A DNA stretch of 64,000 nt from [Clostridium] aerotolerans DSM 5434 (GCF_000687555.1 NZ_JHWJ01000006.1:1-64000); one strand, 5' to 3'; positions 6,691 through 15,977 are shown, counted from the first letter of the stretch. Numbers and translations: made by a program. The notes: generated by a model not told the origin, from the letters alone.

Positions 6691-7881
6691 ATGCAATACC
6701 GTGTTGACCCGAAATCGGGTAATAAACTGTCTGTGTTGGGCTTTGGCTGTATGCGATTCCCTCGCGGAATCAGCATTGACTTTGCCAAAAGCGAAAAGCT
6801 GGTGCTTGATGCAATTGAAAGAGGAGTAAATTATTTCGACACCGCCTATGTTTACGGTGGGAGCGAGGACACGCTCGGAGAAATTTTGTATAAAAATAAT
6901 GTGCGCGAGAAGATTTTTCTTGCGACAAAATTGCCTCATGGCAAATGCAAAACCTATGAAGACTTCGACCGTTTGTTCAACGAACAGCTCAGACGACTGA
7001 AAACGGACTATATCGACTATTATCTGATTCATAATCTACCCGATATGGCGGCTTGGAACGCTGTGTCGGCAGTCGGCTTGGAGAAATGGCTCGCTGAAAA
7101 GAAGACAAGCGGACAAATTCGTCACGTTGGGTTTTCATTTCACGGCACACAAGCGGCGTTTATGGAGCTGCTTGACGTGTACCCTTGGGAGTTTTGCCAG
7201 ATCCAGTATAACTATATGAACGAGACCTATCAGGCGGGCCGACTTGGACTGCAAAAGGCTCATGAAAAAGGCCTGCCTGTGATTATTATGGAGCCTTTGT
7301 TGGGCGGTCGGCTTGCAAGTGGTGTCCCGAAAAAGGCTGTGAAGCTGTTCGGCGAGGCAAATCCTGACCTTACACCTGCCGCCTGGGCTATGAAGTGGCT
7401 GTGGAATCAGCCGGAGGTGACGGTAGTGCTGTCGGGAATGAATGCTTCCGAGCAGCTTGATGATAATATCAGCACCGCCGAAAATGCGATTGTCGACTCG
7501 CTTGCGGACAGCGAGCTTGCAGTATTTCGCAAAGTTAAAGCGGTGTTCGAGGAGAGCTACAAAGTGCCTTGTACGGGTTGCAACTACTGTATGCCCTGCC
7601 CCAAAAACGTGAATATCCCGGGATGCTTTGCGGCATACAATGCAAGCTATGCAAACGGCTTTGTCACGGGGATGACACAGTATCTCACAAGCACGGATGC
7701 CCTTCATTCATCGGGCGGTATGCGGGTTACAAACTGCGCAAACTGCGGTGCTTGCGTGAAAAAATGTCCGCAGCATATCAACATACCATTAGAACTAGGC
7801 AACGTAAAGAAGAGATTAGAACCGTTTTGGTTCGGTGCAGCACTGAAAATTGCAGGACAGATGACAGGAGGAAAACAATGA
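6691..7881 (+). CDS. Aldo/keto reductase with C-terminal 4Fe-4S domain
   Basis: 396 residues from ATG 6691 (GAGGAAG upstream). The AKR barrel has D50 and Y55 in NYFDTAYVYGGSE and the lysine in FLATKLPHGK. The last 90 residues carry two Cys clusters, CTGCNYCMPCP and CANCGACVKKCP, typical of the predicted oxidoreductases that join an AKR barrel to a ferredoxin-like domain. The natural substrate of this group is not firmly known; electron transfer from a ferredoxin or flavodoxin is plausible. The stop overlaps the next start (ATGA), and that gene encodes a flavodoxin-ferredoxin, a natural electron partner. Confidence 0.9.
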   Translation: MQYRVDPKSGNKLSVLGFGCMRFPRGISIDFAKSEKLVLDAIERGVNYFDTAYVYGGSEDTLGEILYKNNVREKIFLATKLPHGKCKTYEDFDRLFNEQLRRLKTDYIDYYLIHNLPDMAAWNAVSAVGLEKWLAEKKTSGQIRHVGFSFHGTQAAFMELLDVYPWEFCQIQYNYMNETYQAGRLGLQKAHEKGLPVIIMEPLLGGRLASGVPKKAVKLFGEANPDLTPAAWAMKWLWNQPEVTVVLSGMNASEQLDDNISTAENAIVDSLADSELAVFRKVKAVFEESYKVPCTGCNYCMPCPKNVNIPGCFAAYNASYANGFVTGMTQYLTSTDALHSSGGMRVTNCANCGACVKKCPQHINIPLELGNVKKRLEPFWFGAALKIAGQMTGGKQ

Positions 7882-8648
7882 CTATTTTCTATTTTACATC
7901 CACAGGGAATTGCCTAGCTGTTGCAAAGAAAATCGGTATCGGTAACACGAAACTCATTTCTATTCCGCAAGTCGTTGGCAAACCAGACTTAGCTTTTGCA
8001 GACGATGTAATCGGTGTGGTCTTCCCGATTTACGGTTTTGGACTGCCGAAAATGGTGAAAAAGTTCCTTGAAACAGCAAAGTTTCAAGGAGCCTATATGT
8101 TCGCTATAGGTACCTACGGCAATCTTCCCGGCGCGTGTATGATGAATGTTCAGAGACTCGCCGAGCAGCATGGTTACAAGTTTGACTATGCCGAAAGTCT
8201 GCTGATGGTTGACAATTATCTGCCGGGCTTTAATATAAATGACCAGGTTGCTAAGCTGCCGGAGAAACACGTTGACGAAAATCTTGCACGGATCATAGCA
8301 GATATTCAAAACCGGAAAACACTTGATGCTACGGTCGGAATCGGTTGGAGGTTCATGACTGCAATGATAAAACGTGGTGAAAATCTCTTAGTGAACGGCA
8401 AGCAGGGGCAGCGTTATGAAGTCAATCAAAATTGCAATCAGTGCGGTACCTGTTCAAAGGTCTGCCCTGCCGGAAATATTACCGTTCATGATAAAGTGAT
8501 ATTTGCAGATCAATGTGAAGGCTGCCTGGGTTGTGTCCACCTTTGCCCTAAAAATGCGATCCATTTGAGGCATGAAAAGAATGCAGTAAGATGGCGCAAC
8601 CCTGATGTTTCCTTGAAAGAGATGATTGCTGCGAATAACAGAAAATAA
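7878..8648 (+). CDS. EFR1-type flavodoxin-ferredoxin fusion protein
   Basis: 256 residues from ATG 7878, overlapping the AKR stop by four bases; GGAGG precedes it. The N-terminal flavodoxin fold starts with FYFTSTGNCLAVAKKI, where TSTGN is the FMN phosphate loop, and the C-terminal 80 residues carry two 4Fe-4S sites, CNQCGTCSKVCP and CEGCLGCVHLCP. EFR1 proteins are small soluble electron carriers common in Clostridia. Translational coupling with the AKR makes it the likely electron donor or acceptor of that enzyme. Confidence 0.9.
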   Translation: MTIFYFTSTGNCLAVAKKIGIGNTKLISIPQVVGKPDLAFADDVIGVVFPIYGFGLPKMVKKFLETAKFQGAYMFAIGTYGNLPGACMMNVQRLAEQHGYKFDYAESLLMVDNYLPGFNINDQVAKLPEKHVDENLARIIADIQNRKTLDATVGIGWRFMTAMIKRGENLLVNGKQGQRYEVNQNCNQCGTCSKVCPAGNITVHDKVIFADQCEGCLGCVHLCPKNAIHLRHEKNAVRWRNPDVSLKEMIAANNRK

Positions 8649-8847
8649 CTATCCGTACATTAATCCTAATTTAAAAATAGTCGCCGAATTCGTCTTTCCA
8701 TCGCAGATGAAACCCGGCAGTCCATTAGAAGGAATATACATTCCCGCCAAGGAGGTACCAGAGAGGGGCGACATCTTTTTTACTCACTCAAGGCACGTGG
8801 AAGCGATAATTCTGATGACGAAATGTGGTTCAGAAAAGAAAAAGTAG
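8626..8847 (+). pseudogene. Unrecognised protein fragment
   Basis: A 73-codon open frame begins inside the end of the EFR1 gene at a TTG without a proper ribosome-binding site. From residue 8 on it reads like a real protein core (YPYINPNLKIVAEF, then PGSPLEGIYIPAKEVPERGD and IFFTHSRHVEAIILM). The abrupt start suggests a 3' fragment of a gene whose 5' part was lost, fused by chance behind the redox operon. I do not recognise the family. Confidence 0.35.
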
Positions 8848-9047
8848 GCAGTGATTACAAGATGTTGTGGCTTAAAGAGTATAAATGGAAATATATAAGT
8901 ATGAAAAATTGTGTCTTTGAAAATTTTACATGCTTATATATTTTTTTATTATTGTGAATTTGATTTAAACCCCATTATTTAATAGAGTTAGCTACTTCTA
9001 TAATAAACTACGAGTATTTGAACATTCTCGAGATTTTGGAGGAAGGT

Positions 9048-9206
9048 ATGGTATCAGATATATTATGTCAAATACATTACTGTAAAGGGCAAAAATTAAA
9101 GGAACCTAGAAAAGTAAAGTGCGGAGAAACAAGGACATTGCAACATCATGAATTGATTTTTGTTTGCGAGGCGAACGGCCATATCGTGATTGGAGGTAAG
9201 AGTTGA
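9048..9206 (+). CDS. Small hypothetical protein (52 aa)
   Basis: ATG 9048 follows TTGGAGGAAGG at good distance and opens a 52-residue frame, MVSDILCQIHYCKGQKLKEP through a Cys and His containing middle to GHIVIGGKS. The CxxxxxC spacing and a later Cys near residue 28 could suggest a metal-binding fold, but the surroundings are decayed and I do not recognise it. It may be a pseudogene fragment. Confidence 0.35.
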   Translation: MVSDILCQIHYCKGQKLKEPRKVKCGETRTLQHHELIFVCEANGHIVIGGKS

Positions 9207-9266
9207 GCCAGGAAAAACAAGGTCATTTAAAACCATGTCAATGCTTCTGGAGTTCTGATTCAGCAG

Positions 9267-9376
9267 AATGTAACTAATTCAGCCCAGCAACAATTAACAA
9301 TGATACAAATAATTTTTACGGCAATATTAAAGATACACAGACACAGCAGGATACGAAAGATTCCCTGCAAGACTAA
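9267..9376 (+). pseudogene. Decayed gene tail with frameshift
   Basis: Two frames in succession look like one lost protein: VTNSAQQQLT (frame starting 9267) and then NNDTNNFYGNIKDTQTQQDT ending in a stop at 9374-9376. The NNFYGN-I-x-QxQQ pattern resembles C-terminal tails of abortive-infection or phage-associated proteins, but this is a weak memory match. The frame switch near 9296 shows it is broken. Confidence 0.35.
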
Positions 9377-9401
9377 GAAGCTACATATGCTTTTAGATGC
9401 A

Positions 9402-9432
9402 AGGGGTACTATAAGAATGGTACTCCTTTTTT
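9402..9432 (+). terminator. Rho-independent terminator
   Basis: AGGGGTAC (9402-9409) pairs with GTACTCCT (9420-9427, one G-U) and is followed by TTTTTT. It ends the decayed transcription unit before it. Confidence 0.65.
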
Positions 9433-9808
9433 CTTATGTTATAGGAAAGTACATCTGACGATGTCATTAGAGATATAAAAGCCTTCTTCAAATTTGTCAT
9501 CATCAAGGTTGCCATCCTCTATAAGGAAATAATGCATGTTTAGTAAATCAAAGTCTGTCATGTTTCAAACAAATTTTTGCAGTCATTCCTTCCGGAAGAT
9601 TTACGATATAGTTTTGTCTGAGCTCCACTATAAGTTTTGGCATAAACGTAGAATCCATTTTTATCTTTATGGTAAATATAAGCCTTTGCTTTGTTGAAAG
9701 AGGCAGTCAAGGAGAGAATGGACTTCTAAAGAGAGGTGGCGGAGTTGAAGTGTCATAAACACTTATTTATTACTGACGCTAAAAACCGAAAAAAGAAAAA
9801 AATATTTA
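9433..9808. other. Decayed intergenic stretch
   Basis: No gene with start and ribosome-binding site is evident. The minus strand has two short open stretches, one of about 40 codons beginning MTDFDLLNMHYFLIEDGN (9441-9560) and one reading YIYHKDKNGFYVYAKTYSGA (around 9690), which look like coding relics but are not recognised. Confidence 0.35.
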
Positions 9809-9837
9809 TTGACATAGGAACTGGAGAAGAGTAAAAT
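9809..9837 (+). promoter_or_regulatory. Strong sigma-A promoter of the MarR-ABC operon
   Basis: TTGACA (9809-9814), 17-bp spacer, TAAAAT (9832-9837), 58 bp before the MarR start. Just downstream, at 9841-9870, GTTGATAAATGTTAACGATG contains a GTTAAC dyad that could be the MarR operator. Confidence 0.7.
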
Positions 9838-9895
9838 CATGAACGTTGATAAATGTTAACGATGTTAAGTAATTAAAAGGGGAAGAAAATTTTTG

Positions 9896-10390
9896 ATGGA
9901 TGAAAAAGAGAAATACATAAAAAAGGTAAAAACCCACCTTGCAGTTATGATGGGCAAAGGGAGAAAGGTCGATAAAATCCTGCTGTCTCAGGGGCTGACC
10001 CGTCTTGAGCTGTTTGCGATTCAGCAGATTTATGAAGCAGCAAACGGAGATAAGGAACACAAAGGTATCTATGTATCGGCACTGGCTAAAAAAATGGATA
10101 TTGTCTTATCTTCCGCATCACGGACTTTGAATTCTCTGGAAAAGCGGGGACTGATATCCAGGGAGATTGATCCTGACAACAGAAGAAATATTTGTGTCAT
10201 GCTTACGGAAAAAGGATATTTAGTAAGGAAGCTGTGTCTGGAAAAGGTGAACCTGATGTTGGGAAGAGTCGTGGATGGCATGGGAATGGAAGAAATGGAA
10301 CAGCTGATCAAATTGTGGAACCGATTTATTGATCAGATGGAAAATGCAGTGAATGATATGACGGAAGAAATAGACGAATCGACAGATTGA
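9896..10390 (+). CDS. MarR-family regulator
   Basis: 164 residues from ATG 9896; AAAGGGGAAG lies 11 bases upstream. The winged helix is typical: LTRLELFAIQQIYEA, then VSALAKKMDIVLSSASRTLN and SLEKRGLISREIDPDNRRNI, where DxRR is the wing signature. MarR proteins repress drug-exporter operons until a ligand binds. It is the first gene of an operon with two ABC exporter halves and two membrane-fusion adaptors, separated from the first ABC gene by 24 bp, so it almost certainly controls that pump. Confidence 0.9.
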   Translation: MDEKEKYIKKVKTHLAVMMGKGRKVDKILLSQGLTRLELFAIQQIYEAANGDKEHKGIYVSALAKKMDIVLSSASRTLNSLEKRGLISREIDPDNRRNICVMLTEKGYLVRKLCLEKVNLMLGRVVDGMGMEEMEQLIKLWNRFIDQMENAVNDMTEEIDESTD

Positions 10391-10414
10391 TGAGACAGAA
10401 AAGAGGGAACTGAC

Positions 10415-12145
10415 TTGAAAGTATTTTTCCGATATTTCAAACCCCATTTGATATCTTTAGCAGCGGCCATGCTTCTGCTGTTCGGGCAGGCTGCCTGTGA
10501 TTTATCGCTTCCTGATTATATGTCTGATATCGTAAACAAGGGTATCACTACGGGAGACACGATTTACATAGTCAAAGCCGGATTTCAAATGATGGGAATT
10601 GCCTTTTTAAGCGCGTTCTGCACCGTAATTGTGGGACTGATCGGTGCGAGAATGGCAGCGGGAATCTGCCGTAATCTGCGGCAGGATGTATTTACGAGAA
10701 TTGAGAGTTTTTCCAGTGCGGAGATGGAAAAGTATTCCACTTCCTCATTAATAACCAGAACCACGAATGATATTACCCAGATCCAGCAGCTGATTGTTAT
10801 GCTGGTCCGAATCGTGTTTTATGCGCCCATTCTTGGAGTCGGCGGGGTCATTCATGCCCTGGAAAAGGATAAATCCATGTCGTGGATTATAGCCTTATCC
10901 GTGGGATTGCTGTTAGTAATGATTTTTTCTATGATGATGGTGGTTATGCCCAGATTCCAGTATGTGCAGAAGTTAATCGACCGGTTAAATCTTGTAGTCA
11001 GGGAAAGCCTTGACGGAACTCTGGTCATTCGTGCATTTAATACTCAGAGATTTGAGGAAAAGCGGTTTGATAAGGTAAATGCAAGACTGACAGAAACAAA
11101 TTTATTTGTCAACAGGGTTACCTCTGGTATGATGCCTGCCATGATGCTTATCATGAATCTGACCAACTTATTAATCGTCTGGGTGGGATCAAAAGCAGTA
11201 TCCGGCTTTAAAATGGAAGTAGGAGATATGATGGCATATATGCAGTATGCCATGCAGATTATTATGGCTTTTTTAATGATGGCAATGATGTTTATCATGA
11301 TTCCAAGAGCCATTGTATCCATAAAGAGAGTGGTTGAGATCCTGACAACGGAGTCAACCATCAAGGAGCCTTTAAAAGCTGCTGTCATTTCAGAGTCCCC
11401 GAAAGGAACCGTGGAATACCGGGGAGTGTCCTTTTGCTACCCCGATGCCGACGAAGCGGTTCTTCATGATATTACGTTTACGGCACTCCCGGGACAAACA
11501 ACTGCTTTTATCGGCGCAACCGGAAGCGGAAAAAGCACACTGGTCAATTTGCTGCCCCGCTTTTACGATGTGACAGAGGGTGAAATCTTAATTGATGGCA
11601 TTGATATCAGAAAATGGCCGTTAAAGAAGCTGAGAGATATGATTGGCTTTGTGCCCCAGAAGGGAATCTTATTTTCCGGCACAATTGAGAGCAATTTAAA
11701 ATATGGTGACAGAGAGGCCGGCAAAGAAGTAGTGGAGGAAGCCGCCAAAACGGCTCAGGCGGAAGAATTCATCGATTCCAAGCCGGAGGGCTATTTAACA
11801 GAGATTTCCCAGGGCGGTCAGAACGTATCGGGCGGTCAGAAGCAGCGTCTTTCCATTGCAAGGGCACTGGTTAAAAAAGCACCGGTCAATGTATTTGATG
11901 ATAGCTTCTCCGCTCTGGATTTTAAGACAGATGCGAAGCTTCGTGCTGCGCTGAAAGACAAAACAAAAGACAGCGTTACCATTCTGGTAGCCCAGCGAAT
12001 CAGCACCATCATGAATGCGGATCAGATTATAGTTTTGGATCAGGGCAAAATTGCCGGAAGAGGGACTCATCAGGAACTGATGAAAACCTGCGAAATATAC
12101 CGGGAAATCGCGCTGTCACAGCTGAGTGAGGAGGAACTGAAATGA
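10415..12145 (+). CDS. ABC exporter half-transporter, degenerate-site subunit
   Basis: 576 residues from TTG 10415 with AGAGGG 8 bases upstream. Six TM helices (about residues 10-310) precede an ATPase domain with Walker A GATGSGKST, signature VSGGQKQR and D-loop SALD. Two catalytic positions deviate: the Walker B glutamate is Asp (NVFDDSFSALD) and the H-loop histidine is Gln (VAQRIST). In heterodimeric exporters such as BmrCD, LmrCD or TM287/288 one subunit carries exactly such a degenerate ATP site. The partner overlaps by four bases. Substrate unknown; MarR control and adaptors suggest drug efflux. Confidence 0.9.
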   Translation: MKVFFRYFKPHLISLAAAMLLLFGQAACDLSLPDYMSDIVNKGITTGDTIYIVKAGFQMMGIAFLSAFCTVIVGLIGARMAAGICRNLRQDVFTRIESFSSAEMEKYSTSSLITRTTNDITQIQQLIVMLVRIVFYAPILGVGGVIHALEKDKSMSWIIALSVGLLLVMIFSMMMVVMPRFQYVQKLIDRLNLVVRESLDGTLVIRAFNTQRFEEKRFDKVNARLTETNLFVNRVTSGMMPAMMLIMNLTNLLIVWVGSKAVSGFKMEVGDMMAYMQYAMQIIMAFLMMAMMFIMIPRAIVSIKRVVEILTTESTIKEPLKAAVISESPKGTVEYRGVSFCYPDADEAVLHDITFTALPGQTTAFIGATGSGKSTLVNLLPRFYDVTEGEILIDGIDIRKWPLKKLRDMIGFVPQKGILFSGTIESNLKYGDREAGKEVVEEAAKTAQAEEFIDSKPEGYLTEISQGGQNVSGGQKQRLSIARALVKKAPVNVFDDSFSALDFKTDAKLRAALKDKTKDSVTILVAQRISTIMNADQIIVLDQGKIAGRGTHQELMKTCEIYREIALSQLSEEELK

Positions 12146-13983
12146 GTGAAGAAAAATCCTCAGGCGGACCTATAGGGCGGGGCGGCGGACTTGGCCAGAA
12201 GACTGAAAAAGCAAAGAACTTTAAAGGCACCATGCTCCATCTTGCCGGGTATTTAAAACATTACAAAATTTCTGTTATTGTTGTAATCTTGTTTGCATGC
12301 TGTTCCTCTGTATTTTCCATTGTAGGACCAAAGGTATTAGGAAAAGCCACTACCAAGCTTTTTGAAGGCCTTATGGCATGGGCCATGGGAACTGGATTGC
12401 TTACGGATTTTCGCTATATCAGAAACCGGCTTCTGCTTTTAGTTGTTTTGTATCTTGTATCGGCTGTCTTTTCCTATCTGCAAAGTTACATTATGTCAGG
12501 GGTCAGTATGAAGATCACCTACGAACTGAGAAAAAACATATCGGAGAAGATGAACCGCCTTCCGTTAAATTATTATGATACCAGAACTCACGGGGAGATA
12601 CTTTCTAGAATTACCAACGATGTGGATACGGTAAGCCAGACATTAAATCAGAGTCTGACCCAGATGATTACATCGGTGACCACCTTAATCGGTATTATTG
12701 CTATGATGCTTTCCATCAGCATACGAATGACTCTGGTGGCAGTTTTCGTCCTCCTTGTTTCCATGGGCTTAATCGGCACGGTAGTGAAAAAGTCACAGAA
12801 ATATTTTACCCAGCAGCAGAAAAGCCTGGGGAACTTAAACGGTCACATTGAAGAAATATATTCAGGTCACAACGTCGTCCAGATTTTTAACGGTGAGAAA
12901 GAGGCCATTGAAAAATTCCGGCTGATCAACGATAAACTATATGGATCTGCGTGGAAATCCCAGTTTTTATCAGGGATGATGATGCCAATTATGTCTTTCG
13001 TGGGCAATCTCGGATTTGTATGTGTTTGTCTGTTAGGAGGATATTTAACGGTGAAAAAGGCGATTGAGATCGGTGACGTTCAGGCATTTATCCAGTACAT
13101 GAGATCATTCATGCAGCCAATCTCCCAGATCGCCAACGTTTCCAATACTCTGCAGTCAACAGCTGCAGCGGCAGAGCGTGTATTTGAATTCTTAGACGAA
13201 GAGGATGAAGTCAGGGAGACAGAAAGTCCCATTGTATTATCTGAGGTTTATGGAAATGTGGAATTTAAAAATGTCTGTTTTGGTTATCAGCCGGATACCA
13301 TGATTATCAATCATTTTTCATCCAATGTGGAGGCAGGGCAGACGGTTGCGATTGTAGGTCCTACAGGAGCTGGAAAAACTACCATAGTAAAGCTTCTGAT
13401 GCGTTTTTATGAGCTTAATTCCGGACAGATCCTGATTGATGGGCATGACAGTCTTACATTTACAAGAAGGGATTTACGTGCTATGTTCGGCATGGTGCTT
13501 CAGGATACCTGGCTTTATAACGCCACGGTTATGGATAACATCCGCTACGGTAATTTTGATAAGACAGATGAAGAAGTGATAGCGGCGGCAAAAGCGGCTC
13601 ATTGTGATGAATTTATACGAACTCTGCCGGGAGGTTATCATATGGTGATTAATGAAGAATCCAGTAACTTATCCCAGGGACAGAAACAGCTGTTAACAAT
13701 TGCAAGAACCATTCTGGCAGATCCCAAAATCCTGATTCTTGATGAAGCAACCAGTTCTATTGATACACGGACCGAGGTCTTTATTCAGAGAGCCATGGAT
13801 AAATTAATGAAAAACAGAACCAGCTTTGTCATCGCCCATCGTCTTTCCACCATCCGGGACGCGGATATGATTCTGGTCATGAAGGATGGCGATATCATTG
13901 AACAGGGAAATCACGAAACATTGCTTGAAAAGAAAGGATTCTATTCCGATCTCTATCACAGCCAGTTTGCAGAACAATCATAG
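12142..13983 (+). CDS. ABC exporter half-transporter, catalytic subunit
   Basis: 613 residues, start overlapping the previous stop (ATGA) with GAGGAACTG upstream. An extra Gly-rich, charged N-terminus of about 30 residues precedes six TM helices. The ATPase domain has Walker A GPTGAGKTT, canonical Walker B glutamate ILILDEATSSID and H-loop histidine VIAHRLSTI, but a variant signature LSQGQKQ. In a head-to-tail dimer, this variant signature faces the degenerate Walker B of the partner, so one site is consistently weak and the other (this Walker B with VSGGQ of the partner) is competent. This is the expected architecture of BmrCD-like heterodimers. Confidence 0.9.
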   Translation: MSEEKSSGGPIGRGGGLGQKTEKAKNFKGTMLHLAGYLKHYKISVIVVILFACCSSVFSIVGPKVLGKATTKLFEGLMAWAMGTGLLTDFRYIRNRLLLLVVLYLVSAVFSYLQSYIMSGVSMKITYELRKNISEKMNRLPLNYYDTRTHGEILSRITNDVDTVSQTLNQSLTQMITSVTTLIGIIAMMLSISIRMTLVAVFVLLVSMGLIGTVVKKSQKYFTQQQKSLGNLNGHIEEIYSGHNVVQIFNGEKEAIEKFRLINDKLYGSAWKSQFLSGMMMPIMSFVGNLGFVCVCLLGGYLTVKKAIEIGDVQAFIQYMRSFMQPISQIANVSNTLQSTAAAAERVFEFLDEEDEVRETESPIVLSEVYGNVEFKNVCFGYQPDTMIINHFSSNVEAGQTVAIVGPTGAGKTTIVKLLMRFYELNSGQILIDGHDSLTFTRRDLRAMFGMVLQDTWLYNATVMDNIRYGNFDKTDEEVIAAAKAAHCDEFIRTLPGGYHMVINEESSNLSQGQKQLLTIARTILADPKILILDEATSSIDTRTEVFIQRAMDKLMKNRTSFVIAHRLSTIRDADMILVMKDGDIIEQGNHETLLEKKGFYSDLYHSQFAEQS

Positions 13984-13997
13984 CGGAGGATAATGAT

Positions 13998-14678
13998 ATG
14001 CAGGAAAACGAACACATCAATATTGAAGATCAGGAGATCAGCAAGGGAACGGGAAAACTGAAAAAAGTACTCCTTCCCCTTTTACTGGCAGTTATTTTTT
14101 TGGGAGCTGCCGCCGCAGGGTATTTCTATTATGTGAGCACAAACTATTTTAAAACGGACAATGCCAGAGTAACAGCAAAGCTGTATTCGGTAAAAGCCGT
14201 AGCAAATGGAAAGCTTTTATCCTGGGAGGTAGAAAATGGAGATCTGGTGGAACAGGACCAGGTGCTTGGACGTCAGGAAACCCTTCCTTATATTACATCT
14301 CCAATAACCGGAACCGTAGTAAAAAATGAGGGAGCTGCCAATCAGGCAGTTGCCATGGGTTCAGAACTGGCAGTTGTGGCGGATACATCCGATCTTTATA
14401 TCGGGGTAAACGTGGAAGAGACAGATATTATGAAAATAAAGCTGGGACAGAAAGTGGATATTAAACTGGATGCCTATCCAGGAAAACTGTTTAAGGGACA
14501 GGTAATTGAGATTGATCCAGCGACCCAGACCTATTTTTCAGGAGGAACCAGTTTTACCACCAGTGGCGACTATACTAAGGTAACACAGCTGATACCGATT
14601 AAGGTAGCAATTGAAAATCAGCAGAATCTTCCTCTTGTTTTTGGAATGAATGCTTCTGTGAAAGTTCATTTAAAATAA
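13998..14678 (+). CDS. HlyD-family membrane-fusion protein, membrane anchored
   Basis: 226 residues; GGAGGATAATGAT precedes the ATG, 14 bp after the ABC gene. One TM segment at about residues 24-46 (LLLAVIFLGAAAAGYFYYV) follows an acidic cytoplasmic tail. The rest is a short biotinyl-lipoyl and beta-barrel module (VKAVANGKLLSWEVENGDLV, then SPITGTVVKNEGAANQAV). The long coiled-coil hairpin of classical HlyD proteins is missing, so it resembles the short EmrA-like adaptors. It probably works outside the membrane with the ABC heterodimer of the same operon. Confidence 0.8.
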   Translation: MQENEHINIEDQEISKGTGKLKKVLLPLLLAVIFLGAAAAGYFYYVSTNYFKTDNARVTAKLYSVKAVANGKLLSWEVENGDLVEQDQVLGRQETLPYITSPITGTVVKNEGAANQAVAMGSELAVVADTSDLYIGVNVEETDIMKIKLGQKVDIKLDAYPGKLFKGQVIEIDPATQTYFSGGTSFTTSGDYTKVTQLIPIKVAIENQQNLPLVFGMNASVKVHLK

Positions 14679-14700
14679 TAGTCTGAGAAGGAGAAAACAG

Positions 14701-15882
14701 ATGAAGAAGATAGCAGCAGTTTTAATGGTAACAGCAATACTTTCGTCGGCTCTTACAGGCTGTGCGGGAGCTGGAAAACAAACAGAAGTAACGGTTGCTG
14801 CAGCGAAAGAAGGAAAAGATTTATCTGCCATGGTATGGCAGGGAACGGTAGAGGCATTAAGCAGCGTTGATATTATTCCCGTTGCAAGCGGTAAGGTGAC
14901 CCAGATTTTAGCCAAAGAAGGCGATCATGTAGAAGCAGGTGCTCCCTTATTTCAGATCGACAATCAGGATGCCAGTCTGCAGCTAGAGCAGGCGAAAGCA
15001 GGCCGCCAGGCAGCCCAGGCTTCTTATGACAGCGCACTAAAGGCAAATCAGTTAAACACAGTGGTAAAGCCTGCCCAGATCAGCTTCAACACGGCAAGTG
15101 ACAATTTTAACCGGATTAAAGTACTTTATGCAAGCGGTGATATATCCCAGGCAGATTACGAGGCAGCTAAGGCCCAGATGGATGTGGCCCAGGTTCAGCT
15201 TCAGGCAGCCCAGAACAGTCAGACCACAAGCTGTGAGGTGACAAAGGCTCAGCTTGAAAGTGCTATGGCAGCTCTTAATATTGCCCAGAAAAAATACGAT
15301 GACTGTATGGTAGCATCACCTATAAAAGGTCTGGTGACTAAAATAAGTGTGGAAGCAGGTCAGACGGTTTCTCCCCAGATTAAAGCGGCCACTGTTATCG
15401 ATGACAGCGGTAAAAAAGTGGAGATCAAGGTGGCTGACATGGATATAGACCAGATTAATATCGGAACAGAAGTAGAAGTAAATCTTCAGACGCTTGGGGA
15501 AAATTTAAAGGGCAGTGTCAGCGATATTTCTGCAGTCAGTGATTCCAGTACCGGAATGTTTCTTGTGACAGTCTCTTTGGGAGAGGAAAGTACAAACAAC
15601 GCAATCGGACTCATGGCGGATATCAGACTTGTCGGCAATAAGGGGGGAAATTCAGTCTATATTCCGGCGAAGTCCGTTCAGTCCGATGATTCAGGGGTAT
15701 ATGTTTATCGGGTATCTGAGAGCAGCGTTGTGAAAGCACCCGTCACACTGGGAAAGAAAAAGAATGCTTATATTGAAGTGACAAAAGGACTTTCAACTGG
15801 TGACCTGGTTGTGTTGCAAAGCAGTAAACCATTGTCAGATGGAGAAAAAATCAGCATATTGACTGTGAAACAGCAGGGTTAA
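14701..15882 (+). CDS. HlyD/RND-type adaptor lipoprotein
   Basis: 393 residues after GAGAAGGAG. Lipoprotein signal peptide with lipobox LTGC at residues 18-21, so it should be attached to the outer face of the membrane by Cys21. It then shows a lipoyl half-motif (VASGKVTQILAKEGDHVEAG), a coiled-coil hairpin rich in Gln and Ala (residues about 95-200), a second lipoyl half and a beta-barrel and membrane-proximal domain ending in GLSTGDLVVLQSSKPLSDGE. This is the MacA/AcrA-like adaptor architecture. Last gene of the operon, followed by a strong terminator. Confidence 0.85.
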   Translation: MKKIAAVLMVTAILSSALTGCAGAGKQTEVTVAAAKEGKDLSAMVWQGTVEALSSVDIIPVASGKVTQILAKEGDHVEAGAPLFQIDNQDASLQLEQAKAGRQAAQASYDSALKANQLNTVVKPAQISFNTASDNFNRIKVLYASGDISQADYEAAKAQMDVAQVQLQAAQNSQTTSCEVTKAQLESAMAALNIAQKKYDDCMVASPIKGLVTKISVEAGQTVSPQIKAATVIDDSGKKVEIKVADMDIDQINIGTEVEVNLQTLGENLKGSVSDISAVSDSSTGMFLVTVSLGEESTNNAIGLMADIRLVGNKGGNSVYIPAKSVQSDDSGVYVYRVSESSVVKAPVTLGKKKNAYIEVTKGLSTGDLVVLQSSKPLSDGEKISILTVKQQG

Positions 15883-15932
15883 CTAGAAAAAGGGGAAGTG
15901 AAATTTTATAAAATATATGAAAGGGATTAATG

Positions 15933-15977
15933 AACGCAGTCACTGCCGGTATTTACCGGCGGAAACTGCGTTTTTTT
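15933..15977 (+). terminator. Rho-independent terminator of the ABC-adaptor operon
   Basis: AACGCAGT (15933-15940) pairs with ACTGCGTT (15965-15972), with an inner stem GCCGG/CCGGC, followed by seven T residues. Confidence 0.85.
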
